Notes under the pieces: generated by a model
The model's input: the letters and a program-made list of their open reading frames with translations, nothing else
Told to the model about the DNA's origin: nothing
Database searches by the model: none
Part shown: positions 1 to 9,636 of the stretch, one piece after another
How the letters are laid out: each line of letters begins with the position of its first letter
How positions within the stretch are numbered: the first letter of the stretch is position 1
From: an uncultured Schlesneria sp.
Lineage (GTDB): Bacteria; Planctomycetota; Planctomycetia; Planctomycetales; Planctomycetaceae
DNA length: 46,184 nucleotides
NCBI GenBank assembly: GCA_903871875.1
Contig: CAIQIR010000096.1
Location: forward strand, 1-46,184
Direction: 5' to 3'
Translations under genes and position numbers: made by a program

Positions 1-632
1 AGCAGGTCGTTGCCACCGATTTCCAAGACAACCAGGCCCGGCCGATTGGCGAGGAGCGCATTCTGACGTCGAGCCGATCGGAGCGTGGCGCCCGGTTGTG
101 ATGCATCGAGCACTTCAACGGCTGAAGTTCGCGACAGCTGACGGGGCCAAGTGTCTTCACCATCGTTTAACCCGGCCGTAACCGAATCACCGATGACCAG
201 CAGAGTGGAAATGGGTTTCGTCGGAACAAACCAGAAATGAAACGGTAGTTCCAGGGCCAGCGCCGTCAGCAACCAGGCGAACGGAACGTACCACAAGACG
301 GTACGCGAGGTTGTCAAAGTGCCTTCAGCCGGACGAGCCGCAGTATCGCGGCACGGCACCGGCTTGCGCCTGACCTCGATCAAGGTCACGGCCAGCCATG
401 CCCCCGTGACGCACTGAAACCAGATGGGCATGGGCGGGGAGGCGCAGGCGATGATTGCCAGACAAACGGCGACGATGGTTCCCGCGACAAATGGTCGTAC
501 GGGCCTGTGGCGACCTGGGGCAAGGCTCAGGAAGGCGATGGCCGCGATCCCGAAAGCTCCCCAGGTCGCGGCATCGCCACCGCCGAAAACGAAGATGGTC
601 CAGCGAATCAGTGAGTTCGGCTCTTCCATCAT
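1..632 (-). CDS. SGNH/GDSL-type hydrolase with N-terminal membrane segments (3' end outside window)
   Basis: The reading frame runs leftward out of the window, so only the N-terminal ~210 residues are seen. About 125 residues hold three hydrophobic segments, suggesting an inner-membrane anchor. The next stretch reads LLVIGDSVTAG, the block I motif of SGNH hydrolases with its nucleophile Ser, and near the edge LEIGGND, the block III Gly-Asn-Asp. The family hydrolyses esters of lipids, sugars or polysaccharide acetyl groups; the substrate here cannot be told. Two adjacent ATGs (first bases 632 and 629) follow a GGAG; the second has the better spacing. The catalytic Asp-His pair near the C-terminus lies outside the window. 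The hydrolase assignment is good; the exact start is uncertain by one codon. Confidence 0.8.
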   Translation of the reverse strand, partial: MMEEPNSLIRWTIFVFGGGDAATWGAFGIAAIAFLSLAPGRHRPVRPFVAGTIVAVCLAIIACASPPMPIWFQCVTGAWLAVTLIEVRRKPVPCRDTAARPAEGTLTTSRTVLWYVPFAWLLTALALELPFHFWFVPTKPISTLLVIGDSVTAGLNDGEDTWPRQLSRTSAVEVLDASQPGATLRSARRQNALLANRPGLVVLEIGGNDL

Positions 633-697
633 CTCACTCCGAGACCTGGTTCTCGAAGCATTGTCCGGCACACGGGTGATTCAGTGTAACGCTGGTG

Positions 698-1738
698 CTA
701 CTTGCTGAACGCGTAGACGTCGTCGATCCAGTCCTGGCTGACCGTCTTCATTTGACCGACGGCATCGGCCAAGGCCACGTCGATGATCTTGGTGCCTGCC
801 AGTGCGACCATACGGCCGAACTTCTTTTCCTGAACCAGTCGACCGGCGCCCAGACCCAGTCGAGTTCCCAGGATGCGATCGAACGCCGTCGGCGAACCGC
901 CACGTTGAATGTGTCCCAGCACGACATCGCGAGTTTCAATGCCGGTTTTTTCTTCGATCAACTGAGCGACCAACTGGCCGATACCGCCCAGTTGTTCGTG
1001 ACCAAAGGCGTCAATCTTCGCTGTCTGTGTCACGACTTTGCTGCCGCCGATCAGCTTGGCCCCTTCGCTGACGATCACAATTCCCCATTGCTTTCCGGCA
1101 TCGCGGCGCTTCTTCAGGATGGCGCACATGTCGTCGATGTTGACCGGAATTTCGGGCAGCAGGACATAATCGGCACCGACAGCCATGGCGACTTCACACG
1201 CGATCCAGCCGGCGTGCCGTCCCATCGTTTCGACGACACCGATGCGTCGGTGCGATTCGACCGTTGTGCGGACTCGTTCGGTCGCTTCCACGGCAATGTT
1301 AATCGCCGTGTCGAAGCCGAAGGTCACATCGGTGCAACTCAGGTCATTGTCGATCGTCTTCGGGCAGCCAACCGTGTTGAGCTTGTAGTCGGCGTACAGT
1401 TTGCTGGCCACGCCCAGGGTGTCATCGCCACCGATGGCGACCAAAGCGTCCAGGCCCAGCTTCTTGTACGTTTCGAGCAGCTTGGGAACGTCGCGCTCTT
1501 TTTCCTTGTATGGGTTCGTACGGGACGATCCCAGAATCGTGCCGCCTTTGCTGATGATATCGTCGGTGTTTTCGATGGTCAGCGGCATCGTGACGCCATT
1601 GATAGCGCCTTTCCATCCGTTGATGAAGCCCACGCTTTCACCGCCCGCATTGTGGATCGACCGAACGACTCCGCGGATCACAGGATTCAAACCGGGGCAG
1701 TCGCCTCCACCTGTCAGCAGTCCAACCTTCATTTCCAT
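698..1738 (-). CDS. pfp: 6-phosphofructokinase, predicted pyrophosphate-dependent
   Basis: A 346-residue phosphofructokinase that phosphorylates fructose 6-phosphate in glycolysis. GGGDCPGLN near residue 11 is the phosphate-binding loop, MGRHAGWIA is the substrate-binding motif, and [13 protein letters not shown] lies near the C-terminus. The donor-deciding positions read GGDD (103-106) and PKTIDND (126-132). In this family Asp and Lys at these places (Gly104 and Gly124 in the E. coli ATP enzyme) mark PPi-dependent enzymes, so PPi use and reversibility are inferred. An AAGGA sits just ahead of two possible ATGs, two codons apart. The gene follows accC on the same strand after a 93-base gap and could be co-transcribed. 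Length is normal for the single-domain group. The family is certain; the donor is a motif-based prediction. Confidence 0.93.
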   Translation of the reverse strand: MEMKVGLLTGGGDCPGLNPVIRGVVRSIHNAGGESVGFINGWKGAINGVTMPLTIENTDDIISKGGTILGSSRTNPYKEKERDVPKLLETYKKLGLDALVAIGGDDTLGVASKLYADYKLNTVGCPKTIDNDLSCTDVTFGFDTAINIAVEATERVRTTVESHRRIGVVETMGRHAGWIACEVAMAVGADYVLLPEIPVNIDDMCAILKKRRDAGKQWGIVIVSEGAKLIGGSKVVTQTAKIDAFGHEQLGGIGQLVAQLIEEKTGIETRDVVLGHIQRGGSPTAFDRILGTRLGLGAGRLVQEKKFGRMVALAGTKIIDVALADAVGQMKTVSQDWIDDVYAFSK

Positions 1739-1831
1739 TTTCCTTTTTCTGATGCAGACAATTCCGATCGAGCCGAGCTGCTCTCGAAACCCGCAGTCGG
1801 GCGTTCGAATTCGGGGGCTCGGTTCGATTCA

Positions 1832-3178
1832 CTATTTGGCGAGCAGTTTTTGTTCGATGAACGTCGTGTCCATCTTGCCTTCGACGAAGGCCGTGTGATT
1901 CAATATCCGTTTCAGCAGCGGGATCGTCGTTTTGATCCCTTCCACGACGAATTCGTCCAGGCAACGCTTCATGCAAGCAATCGCTTCGGGACGGGTCGGC
2001 TTATGGACAATCAATTTGCCAATCATCGAGTCGTAATAAGGTCCGACGACATAGCCTTCGTGGATATGTGAATCCCAGCGGACGCCATTGCCGCCTGGGA
2101 TGCGCAGCTTGGTGATTTTTCCCGGTGACGGGCGGAAGTCGTTGTCAGGATCTTCGGCATTGATACGGACTTCGATGGCCGAACCGTTACACGGAATACT
2201 TCGTTGCTTCCAGGGCAGTGGTTCGCCCGAGGCGACCTTGATCTGCTGCTGAATCAGGTCGACACCAGTGACCATTTCGGTGACAGGATGTTCGACCTGG
2301 ATACGGGCGTTGACTTCGATGAAGTAGAACTGATTGTTCTTATCGACGATGAACTCGACGGTTCCGGCATTTGTGTAATTGGCCGTTTGGATCAAGCGAA
2401 CGGCCGCCTTGCAGATATCTTCCCGGACCGATTGAGGCAAATTCGGGGCGGGCGATTCTTCGATCAGCTTCTGATGGCGTCGCTGGGACGAGCAGTCGCG
2501 TTCCCACAGGTGTACCACTTCGCCGTGCAGGTCGGCGATGATCTGCACTTCGACGTGCCGGGGATTTTCGATGTACTTTTCGAGATAGACGCCGGCGTTG
2601 TTGAACGCCTTTTCGGCTTCCATCGCGGCGGCTTTCAAGCCGGCTTTCAGCGAGATGTCGTTGCGGGCAACTCGCATCCCTTTTCCGCCGCCGCCGGCCG
2701 TGGCCTTGATCAGCACGGGGTAACCGATTTTTTCGGCGATGACGAGCGCTTCGGATTCGCTGGTAATCAAGCCATCGCTACCGGGAACCAGGTTCACTTT
2801 AGCGCTTTTGGCGATTTCCTTGGCGGTGACTTTGTCACCCAGCTTGGCCATGGCATCGACCGAGGGGCCGATGAATTCAATTTTGCATTCGCGGCAGACT
2901 TCGGCGAAATGCTCGTTTTCGGAAAGGAATCCATAGCCGGGATGGATGGCTTGGACATTCCCAATTTCGGCCGCCGCGATGATGTTTTTGATCACGAGGT
3001 AGCTCTGATTGGCTGCCGCCGGGCCGATACAGATCGACTCGTTGGCCGCTTTCAGATAGTCGGCACCTCGATCGGCGGCACTGCACACGGCAACCGTTTC
3101 GATGCCCATTTCACGACAGGCCCGAAAAACTCGCAGGGCGATCTCACCCCGATTTGCAACCAGGATACGCTGGAACAT
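1832..3178 (-). CDS. accC: Acetyl-CoA carboxylase, biotin carboxylase subunit
   Basis: A 448-residue biotin carboxylase. It uses ATP and bicarbonate to carboxylate the biotin on AccB, the first half-reaction of malonyl-CoA formation for fatty acid synthesis in the cytoplasm. It starts with the typical [16 protein letters not shown], has the ATP-grasp glycine loop [10 protein letters not shown], the [15 protein letters not shown] stretch that binds bicarbonate and biotin, and [16 protein letters not shown] with the metal-binding Glu and Asn. Length matches the family. accB lies 143 bases upstream on the same strand, the usual accBC order, so they are probably one operon. No strong Shine-Dalgarno precedes the ATG. 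The accA and accD carboxyltransferase genes are not in this window. Confidence 0.97.
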   Translation of the reverse strand: MFQRILVANRGEIALRVFRACREMGIETVAVCSAADRGADYLKAANESICIGPAAANQSYLVIKNIIAAAEIGNVQAIHPGYGFLSENEHFAEVCRECKIEFIGPSVDAMAKLGDKVTAKEIAKSAKVNLVPGSDGLITSESEALVIAEKIGYPVLIKATAGGGGKGMRVARNDISLKAGLKAAAMEAEKAFNNAGVYLEKYIENPRHVEVQIIADLHGEVVHLWERDCSSQRRHQKLIEESPAPNLPQSVREDICKAAVRLIQTANYTNAGTVEFIVDKNNQFYFIEVNARIQVEHPVTEMVTGVDLIQQQIKVASGEPLPWKQRSIPCNGSAIEVRINAEDPDNDFRPSPGKITKLRIPGGNGVRWDSHIHEGYVVGPYYDSMIGKLIVHKPTRPEAIACMKRCLDEFVVEGIKTTIPLLKRILNHTAFVEGKMDTTFIEQKLLAK

Positions 3179-3321
3179 TGAGCGGGACGATTCTGTGTTC
3201 GAAGACGAAAGTCACCCGGCATGCGGCACACACGCGACAGGATGACGACGTTGTCGAAATCTTGCCGGACGTGTGGCTCTACCATCACATGCCGACCCAT
3301 TTTTGCTGCGGCAGATGCCGG

Positions 3322-3828
3322 TTAACTGCTGTAACGGAATAGAGGAGTATCGAACTCGACTGCGTCGCCGCTCTTGACGAGCACCGCCGTAATCGTGCCG
3401 CTGACTCCGGCCTGAATCTGATTAAACACCTTCATTTGTTCGATGGTACAGACGACGGTTTCCGGTGTCACGACAGACCCCACGCCGACGAACGGCGGAT
3501 CAGTGGGCGACGGTGTGGCATAGAACGTTCCGATCGTCGGACTTTTGATCAACAGTCCACCCGCGTTCGGATCGGCAGCGGCCGTCGCTGATTGAGCTGC
3601 CGGGGCCGAGGCGGCCGCCGGAGCGTGGGATGGCGACGGCATGAAGTAGGCCTGTGGCTGATGAGAGGCTGTTTGCACAGGTTCTTTCGCCCCACGTCGC
3701 AGCCGCCACTGTTCGTCTCCACGTCGTAAATGGACTTCATTCAGTCCATGCTTTTCCATCATCTCAACCAACTGCTGCAGCTTATCGAGATCAAACGGAG
3801 CATCTCCGGAAGAGGATGGTTCAACCAT
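3322..3828 (-). CDS. accB: Biotin carboxyl carrier protein of acetyl-CoA carboxylase
   Basis: A 168-residue carrier that holds the biotin carboxylated by AccC and used by the carboxyltransferase. It has an N-terminal helical segment, an Ala/Pro-rich linker (about 60-85), and a biotinyl domain starting near SPTIGTFYATP. The biotin-accepting Lys is K133 in IEQMKVFNQI; the common motif is EAMKM or EAMKV, so Gln at the second place is unusual. I choose the ATG whose first base is 3828 because AAGGA lies at good spacing before it. A GTG at 3879 would add 17 basic residues and overlaps the upstream stop as GTGA, so translational coupling from the M24 peptidase gene remains possible. accC follows on the same strand. 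Confidence 0.94.
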   Translation of the reverse strand: MVEPSSSGDAPFDLDKLQQLVEMMEKHGLNEVHLRRGDEQWRLRRGAKEPVQTASHQPQAYFMPSPSHAPAAASAPAAQSATAAADPNAGGLLIKSPTIGTFYATPSPTDPPFVGVGSVVTPETVVCTIEQMKVFNQIQAGVSGTITAVLVKSGDAVEFDTPLFRYSS

Positions 3829-3875
3829 GCGTTTCCTTTTTGTCGGTTTCGGGGAAGTTTTGAGTGGTGCCCGTT

Positions 3876-4973
3876 TCACGAGATCACACCTTCCAACTCG
3901 CGGGACACGGACGTCAGCACTTCGTAGCCGTCTCGCGTGACCAGCACATCATCTTCAATTCGAACGCCTCCCACACCAGGAAGATATATCCCCGGCTCGA
4001 CGGTGACTACCATACCGGGAATCAGTTCGTCGGTGGAGATGGGACTCAACCGCGGCCCTTCGTGAATATCCAACCCGATGCCGTGGCCCAGCCCGTGGCC
4101 AAAATATTTTGAGTAACCTGCCTGATCAATCACTTTCCGCGCCACAGCGTCAACGTCCTGACATTTTGCCCCTGGACGAATCGTCGCCATGGCGGCTTGT
4201 TGAGCATTTAACACAACTCCATATATCCTGTGGAGTTTGGGCGGGACTTTACCGGTGGCCCAAACTCGCGTCAAGTCACTGTGATACCCTTTGGGGCTGA
4301 CGGCACCCCAATCGCACAGCACAAAGGGAGACTCGTCAAAGTGTCGTAGTCCCGCTCGATAATGGGGCAAAGCCGAGTGATCGCCAACCGCGATAATCGG
4401 TTCGAACGCCGCCTTCAGGGCGCCGAATCGCCGCATGCCGTGCTCAAGTTCATGCGCCGCCTGACGCTCGGTCATTTCCGGGACGAGCAGCGACTTCATC
4501 AAAGCGTATCCCGACTCGGCCTGCCTGACGGCCATTCGCAGTTCTTCAATTTCGCTCGCGTCTTTGATTTGCCGCAATTCTTCGATCAAACCGGTTTGCG
4601 ACACCAGTTCGACCGGGGACAGTTTTTCCGCCAATGCATCGCGTATCGCCACCGTCATTGACGAGGCTTCGATTCCGACAGCGGACAATTTGAACTGGGG
4701 AATTTCGCGAACCAGAAATTCGATCATTGTGGTGCGTGAGGTGCGAATTTCCGCCGGGATTTCGGGGCACTCGTCCTGCAGTTGCGTTTCGAACCGGCTG
4801 TCGCTGAAGATCCGCAACAAATTCGGGCCAATCAGCAGGTAAGAATCCTCACCTGTAAATCCTGTCAGATAAGTGACATTTTTGGGATTTGTCACCAGCA
4901 ATGCAGCAACGCCAGCTTTACGAAGGGATTGAACGAGCTTATGGCGACGAGTCACCAGCCGGTCTGTCGTCAT
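3876..4973 (-). CDS. Xaa-Pro aminopeptidase / M24 family metallopeptidase
   Basis: A 365-residue cytoplasmic peptidase that removes an N-terminal residue next to proline or cleaves X-Pro dipeptides. The N-terminal ~130 residues form the creatinase-like domain ([21 protein letters not shown]). The C-terminal pita-bread domain shows the five metal ligands: Asp in CDWGA, Asp in HSDLTR, His in [12 protein letters not shown], Glu in VEPGIY and Glu in RIEDDVLV. Length fits the short PepQ/YqhT type. It lies directly upstream of accB, with its TGA overlapping an in-frame GTG of accB. This neighbourhood is common in bacteria, often with efp between the two, which is absent here. The MMPL exporter ends 27 bases upstream, so a longer operon is possible. 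Whether it is a prolidase or an aminopeptidase is not decided by sequence. Confidence 0.93.
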   Translation of the reverse strand: MTTDRLVTRRHKLVQSLRKAGVAALLVTNPKNVTYLTGFTGEDSYLLIGPNLLRIFSDSRFETQLQDECPEIPAEIRTSRTTMIEFLVREIPQFKLSAVGIEASSMTVAIRDALAEKLSPVELVSQTGLIEELRQIKDASEIEELRMAVRQAESGYALMKSLLVPEMTERQAAHELEHGMRRFGALKAAFEPIIAVGDHSALPHYRAGLRHFDESPFVLCDWGAVSPKGYHSDLTRVWATGKVPPKLHRIYGVVLNAQQAAMATIRPGAKCQDVDAVARKVIDQAGYSKYFGHGLGHGIGLDIHEGPRLSPISTDELIPGMVVTVEPGIYLPGVGGVRIEDDVLVTRDGYEVLTSVSRELEGVIS

Positions 4974-5000
4974 GGGGTCAGGATTTCAACTAAAGGAATT

Positions 5001-7472
5001 TCAAGTCGAGGAAGTGGGCTCTGCCGCCACGGCCGGTTCAGCGGGTTTCGGATCACAAGGCGGTCCACCCAGCCATGTCCCGATTTTTCCGAAGCGACCA
5101 CTGTGCAGCAAGACCAGGTACGCAGGGACCAGCACGGGCCGCACCACAAACGTATCGAGCAGCACCCCGAATGCGAGTGCGAAACCGAGTTGAATCATGC
5201 CCTTTAACGATCCGGCACACAGCGAGGCGAATGTCCCCGCCATGATGATCCCGCAACTGGAAATGATGCGGCCCGTTTTGGACAGTGCCTCGATAACGCC
5301 TTTCACGGGACCATGTTCGAGTTGCTCCTCCTCGATGCGTGTCATCAGGAAAATGTTGTAGTCTTCCCCGACCGCGATCAAAATCGTGAACAGGAACATC
5401 GGCACCTTCCAGTCGAGTCCCGCGAAATGCGGATCGGTCAACGAGAAAAATGCATAGGTCGCGCCCAGGGCGACCAGGTAACTGAACAGGACCGTCAGGA
5501 TCAGGTACGAACAGAGAGCCACTTTTCGCAGTAGCAGCACCAGGATCACGAACACGCCAAAGACCACTAGCAAATCGATCCGAATCTGGTCGCCGTCGGT
5601 GACCTTTTTCAGGTCGCGAATGCTGGCCGCCGGGCCGGACATGAGGATTTCCGTTCCCGACTTCAACGCTCCCGGCAGAAGTTGATGGATTTCCTGCTCG
5701 AGTCGCGTCAGATGCGTCATGCTATCACGGGCGAAGGGATCGACTTCCGCCGTGATTTCCAGTCGCGTGACGTGTCGGGGGAAGTTCCCGCTCGAGACGT
5801 AATATTCCTTGGATTTTTCGAAGGTCTTTTTCCGTGTCGGGCCGGCCGACAACTCCAGAAGTCGCTTCTCGTTTGCACCGCGTGGATAAGCGATGCTGCG
5901 AATTTCCGCGAGTTCCAATTCCTTTTTTCGGTCGTAAAGTGATTTGGTCAGTTCATCGATCAGCGTGATTCCGGTTTCTTCATTGGAAAAATCGACGTCG
6001 TCGTTTTTCACCAGCACCGTGATCATCCCCGTGGCGCCCGCGGGGAAATGAGACCGAACGGCCTGGGTTCCGCGAACACTGGGAGAGCTGATATTCAGGT
6101 CAGACAACAGTCCGTAACTGAGATGGGTATAAAAAACGACACCGACAATCGCGAATGGCGTCATCAGGAAGATGCTGGCCAGCCAGATTCTCATGGGCAT
6201 TCTGATCAGAGCTCGGCCCACGATTTCCCAGGTGTTTTGAACCAGGTGAAATTCGCTGAGTCGCGACCACAACGAGGACGAAGAGATCCAACCCCCGGTA
6301 ACTCGTTCGGTTCGTAGCTGGGGCCAGAAGGCCCATTTCCCTGCGAGACGCAAGAAGGCCGGGGTGAACGTCAGCGAGGCGATCAACACGATCGTCAGCC
6401 CGAACGAAATGGCGATTCCGGCATCTCGAAATTTGCCGAATTCGGCGAAAATCATCATCCCGATACCGCAGATGACTGTGCCGGCACTGGCGGCAATCGC
6501 CGCACCGACTTTGGCGATGCAGTTCGATGCGGCCTCGTCATAGCTGGCGCCGGTATCAATTTCTTCCTTGTAGCGGGCGATCAAAAACAGGCAATAGTCG
6601 ACGCCGGCACCGTACATCAACACGCCGACGTAGGTTTCGATTCCTTGGAATAACACCACCCATTTCTGGAGGGCCATCAGGATCAGCAGGGACATCGACA
6701 GCTTCACCGAAACGACGACAGTCACCAGCGGAATGATGGCCATCAGCGGGGCGCGGTAGATGGCACCCAGCAGGATTAAGACCAGCGCCACCGTCAACAA
6801 TTCCGTCGCTTTGGCGCTATCGCGAGCGGCGTTGATCATGTCACGGCCGACCGTGGCTTCACCGCTAAGCTGGATCGACAGACCCTCGGGAATGTGTTGT
6901 TTGAATTCGGGATTGGCGAGCAGTTCTTCGATCTGGCCAACAGGAATGCGGTTCCGGCTGTCCATGAATTCCGTTGTCAGCTCGACCAGCAACAACGCGG
7001 CCTTATTGTCGGCGCTTTGCAGCAGCTTGCCGACGTTCGGGTCTCGGAACGTGCGAATCTTGGTAACGATGGGAGTCGTGCCATCGGCCGCAGCCGTGGC
7101 GGCCGATTCTGTGGCGATTTTTTGCAGCTGTTCGCGCAGTTCAAATTTTCGTTTGGGGTCATCGATGACGACCCCTTCTTCTTCCTCGTCGACGTTGTCG
7201 TCCAGAAACTCTTCGTCGTGCGGAGTCAGTCCATCATTGCGCCAGGCGATAATCACAATGCGACTGGGGCAGTATCCGTTGGGAAACGCGTCTCGATACA
7301 GTTTTTCGGCCGTGAGGCTGGCGCTGTCCTTGGGTAAAAAGGCAAATTCTTCGGTTTCGGCGACTCGATCCAGCGGTGGAGCGGCAAGCGAAGCGCAAAG
7401 CACTGCCACTACCCAGGCGATCAGCACCGCTGGCCAGGCACGGACGATAAACTCGCCGAGCTTTGCAAACAT
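5001..7472 (-). CDS. MMPL/RND family transporter
   Basis: An 823-residue inner-membrane exporter of the MMPL branch of the RND superfamily, which uses the proton gradient to move lipids or hydrophobic molecules. It has one N-terminal membrane helix, a large extracytoplasmic loop (about 35-215), a block of five helices (about 222-375), then a second loop and helix block (about 430-800), giving the usual 12 helices in two halves. The Asp-Tyr proton-relay pairs known from MmpL3-type proteins are present in both halves: D292-Y293 in GVDYCLF and D704-Y705 in GEDYNIF. The first loop carries a Glu/Asp-rich stretch at about 90-102. GAGAAG precedes the ATG. The cargo is unknown; hopanoid- or lipid-export roles in relatives are only suggestive. 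Confidence 0.9.
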   Translation of the reverse strand: MFAKLGEFIVRAWPAVLIAWVVAVLCASLAAPPLDRVAETEEFAFLPKDSASLTAEKLYRDAFPNGYCPSRIVIIAWRNDGLTPHDEEFLDDNVDEEEEGVVIDDPKRKFELREQLQKIATESAATAAADGTTPIVTKIRTFRDPNVGKLLQSADNKAALLLVELTTEFMDSRNRIPVGQIEELLANPEFKQHIPEGLSIQLSGEATVGRDMINAARDSAKATELLTVALVLILLGAIYRAPLMAIIPLVTVVVSVKLSMSLLILMALQKWVVLFQGIETYVGVLMYGAGVDYCLFLIARYKEEIDTGASYDEAASNCIAKVGAAIAASAGTVICGIGMMIFAEFGKFRDAGIAISFGLTIVLIASLTFTPAFLRLAGKWAFWPQLRTERVTGGWISSSSLWSRLSEFHLVQNTWEIVGRALIRMPMRIWLASIFLMTPFAIVGVVFYTHLSYGLLSDLNISSPSVRGTQAVRSHFPAGATGMITVLVKNDDVDFSNEETGITLIDELTKSLYDRKKELELAEIRSIAYPRGANEKRLLELSAGPTRKKTFEKSKEYYVSSGNFPRHVTRLEITAEVDPFARDSMTHLTRLEQEIHQLLPGALKSGTEILMSGPAASIRDLKKVTDGDQIRIDLLVVFGVFVILVLLLRKVALCSYLILTVLFSYLVALGATYAFFSLTDPHFAGLDWKVPMFLFTILIAVGEDYNIFLMTRIEEEQLEHGPVKGVIEALSKTGRIISSCGIIMAGTFASLCAGSLKGMIQLGFALAFGVLLDTFVVRPVLVPAYLVLLHSGRFGKIGTWLGGPPCDPKPAEPAVAAEPTSST

Positions 7473-7684
7473 TATTCTTCTCGTGGGCTTGAATGAGACA
7501 TTCTGGGAAATTCGTTTCCGAGTCGGATCTTAAAACCGTTTAGGCAGGGCACTGGTCGGCAGGTGAACGCTGCTTGCCCCTGTCTTTGCCAAGACCGTGC
7601 GGCCAATGTCCAACGTCTTACGATGCACGCGACATTCGACTTTAATTGGACAGAACTTTCGGTCGGACAGCGTGACGAGAATCG

Positions 7685-8164
7685 TCAATGATTGTGAGAC
7701 GTATCGTGATGTGAGTGATCGGCGGCAGCAGCACCACCGTGTCCGCCGTGACCATCAACCGCATGTCCGTGATCATCGTGGTCGTCATCGGGAAAACTCA
7801 CCAGTGAACCACAGGCACCAGAGAGCTGAACGGAACCGCACAAAGCCATAATGGCCATCAACATCGTCACATAAATGGCTTTACCGGCAAAGTTGCCCGG
7901 TTGCAGTCCGAACAGATGATGCACACCACTTGCAGGGGGGGCGATCAATCCCCAAACCAGAATCATCATCAATCCGATCAGCGCCACGCCAATAATTCCG
8001 CCCTTGGCCAGCACGGGGTACAGCTTTTCCCAGTTCACCGCCAATAGCCAAAAGGCGATCCACGCAATCAGTGGTGCCCAAGGGACGACCAGGACCAGCA
8101 TCTGAACCACGACGTCCCAGCTGGCGACGAGCAGTTTCTGCAGACTATCAATCAACTGTTCCAT
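7685..8164 (-). CDS. Small membrane protein with histidine-rich C-terminal tail
   Basis: A 159-residue protein I do not recognise. Three hydrophobic segments lie at about 14-45, 53-75 and 93-118. After a possible disulfide or ligand pair (ALCGSV and SGACGS) comes a C-terminal tail of about 35 residues that is nearly all His, Asp, Gly and Ala, with runs such as DDDHDDHGHAVDGHGGHGG and HSHHDTSHNH. Such tails bind Zn, Ni, Co or Cu in metal carriers and efflux proteins, so a metal-storage or sensing role is inferred only. It ends 212 bases upstream of the MMPL exporter on the same strand. The codon pattern and hydrophobic layout support a real gene. The ATG lies at the end of a 106-base gap after the TIM-barrel gene. 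Confidence 0.7.
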   Translation of the reverse strand: MEQLIDSLQKLLVASWDVVVQMLVLVVPWAPLIAWIAFWLLAVNWEKLYPVLAKGGIIGVALIGLMMILVWGLIAPPASGVHHLFGLQPGNFAGKAIYVTMLMAIMALCGSVQLSGACGSLVSFPDDDHDDHGHAVDGHGGHGGAAAADHSHHDTSHNH

Positions 8165-8270
8165 TCAACGGGTCTTTCGGCGGAAGGTGGACCTCAAAAA
8201 TGACCTGTGAGCACAGAATCCAGCCCAAAAGAGATAACACAACGCGGAACGCAAGGCCAGCGAACGAGCC

Positions 8271-9203
8271 TTAAGTCAGTTCATCGCGAACCTTTTCCAG
8301 CAATTTTTTCGTCAACCTGATCCCGTCTACCTCGCTGTGTTTTGTTCCTTCGTACTCAACACCAACCCAGCCGTGGTATTCGTACGACAGGACGATTTTC
8401 AGCATTTTTCGATAATCAATGTGGGCTTCGTCGCCGTGTTCGTTGAATTCGTTGGACTTCGCGCTGACCCCCTTGGCAAAGGGCATCAGCTCTTCCGTCC
8501 CTTTGTAGCGGTCGTACTGAACCTTTTCGGTGATGTTGAAATTCCCGAAGTCGGGCAGAGTCCCGCAATTGGGGTGATTGACGGTATGAATCACGGAAGA
8601 CAGCCATGTTCCGTTCGATGACAGTCCGCCGTGATTTTCGACGATCACGCCAATTTGATGGTTTGCCCCGAATTCGCTGAGTTTGCGTAAACCGTCCGCG
8701 GCAAGCTTCATCTGGTCGAGGTAAGTGCCGCTGGATCGGGCATTGACGCGAACAGAATGGCATCCCAGAAATTTGGCTGCTTCGACCCATTTTTTATGGT
8801 TGTCGACCGCTTCCAGACGCTGCTTGTGATCGGGGTCGCCCAGGTCGCCTTCGTCATCGCACATGATCAGCACACTGGTCACGCCATGATCGTCGGCCCG
8901 CTTCTTGAGGTCGCTCAGATAGGCTTTGTTCTTGGCTTTGTTCATGAAGAACTGATTGACGTATTCCACCGCTTCAATCCCAAATTCGGTCTTGGCGAGC
9001 TTGGGGAAGTCGATCGGATCAGCCTTCTTATCGAAGTAGGTGTTGTGCAGGGACCATTGGGCGAGTGAAATCTTGAACAAGGGTGCGGGATCTTTCGGAG
9101 CGTCTGCAAACAACAGTCGGTTGGGCAGCGAGGAAGCACCAGCAGCCGTGATGGCCGCCGCGGAAGCGGACAAGAACTGGCGGCGGGAAAGTGGCAAAGC
9201 CAT
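8271..9203 (-). CDS. Tat-exported sugar phosphate isomerase/epimerase-like TIM barrel
   Basis: A 310-residue protein of the xylose isomerase-like TIM-barrel family. It starts with a Tat signal, [18 protein letters not shown], so it is probably folded in the cytoplasm and exported. The barrel begins at [18 protein letters not shown] and WVGVEYEG carry Glu residues that usually bind the metal and sugar. Planctomycetes encode many such secreted epimerase/isomerase-like proteins, thought to act in sugar or inositol breakdown; the substrate here is unknown. I choose the ATG with first base 9203, which is preceded by GAGG; an upstream TTG in frame at 9218 would put extra residues before the Tat motif. 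Its start faces the M16 peptidase gene across 433 bases, so each gene needs its own promoter there. Confidence 0.88.
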   Translation of the reverse strand: MALPLSRRQFLSASAAAITAAGASSLPNRLLFADAPKDPAPLFKISLAQWSLHNTYFDKKADPIDFPKLAKTEFGIEAVEYVNQFFMNKAKNKAYLSDLKKRADDHGVTSVLIMCDDEGDLGDPDHKQRLEAVDNHKKWVEAAKFLGCHSVRVNARSSGTYLDQMKLAADGLRKLSEFGANHQIGVIVENHGGLSSNGTWLSSVIHTVNHPNCGTLPDFGNFNITEKVQYDRYKGTEELMPFAKGVSAKSNEFNEHGDEAHIDYRKMLKIVLSYEYHGWVGVEYEGTKHSEVDGIRLTKKLLEKVRDELT

Positions 9204-9636
9204 ACAAAGGATCCTCAAGCAAAGATCTCGGAATTGTCGGAAAAATCCCCGGGAATGACCGTGACTCTATACCGAGTGCGATTCGGTTTGAAAACTCTCA
9301 GCAGTCTGTATTCAGCGAGCCCCTGGTCCGTCGTTCACTCGCCAGGTGATCGAAGGAACGCGTACGACAAGGGGATGGTTGGGCAGTGGAAGATTGGCGG
9401 TGCGGCAAATCGCGGCCCGATTTTCGGTGCCGGTTACCGCTGGAAACTGAGCGCGCACTCGGGTACACCTAGATACTGATTTGATCCTTCTGACAGCGAT
9501 AATTGAGGCCGTTGCCAGGCGATCGCCCTGCGACGCACACCGGTATCACTGCGATCCGCGTGTGAACAATCGGGGTTCAGTTCGCGTATTGTCTTATGAA
9601 AAACGGTGCGGAGTCTCCGTTCCGCAGAAAGGCCGC
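9204..9636. other. Intergenic region between divergent genes
   Basis: A 433-base stretch between the starts of the TIM-barrel gene (minus) and the M16 peptidase gene (plus). It should hold two divergent promoters, but I see no convincing -35/-10 pair. Just before the peptidase ribosome site, TGCGGA at 9607-9612 and TCCGCA at 9621-9626 can form a 6-bp hairpin with an 8-base loop, close enough to the AAAGG to affect initiation. An in-frame extension of the peptidase gene reaches back to 9481 but has no family resemblance, so I treat it as untranslated. Confidence 0.5.

Noticed and set aside
695-2071. Long open frame (458 codons) on the plus strand
   Set aside because: It lies antisense to the phosphofructokinase and accC genes, has no family resemblance, and arises from GC-rich codon usage on the other strand.
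9481-9636. Extended N-terminus of the M16 peptidase
   Set aside because: The extra 52 residues show no family resemblance, while the ATG at 9637 has a ribosome site and starts the homologous sequence.
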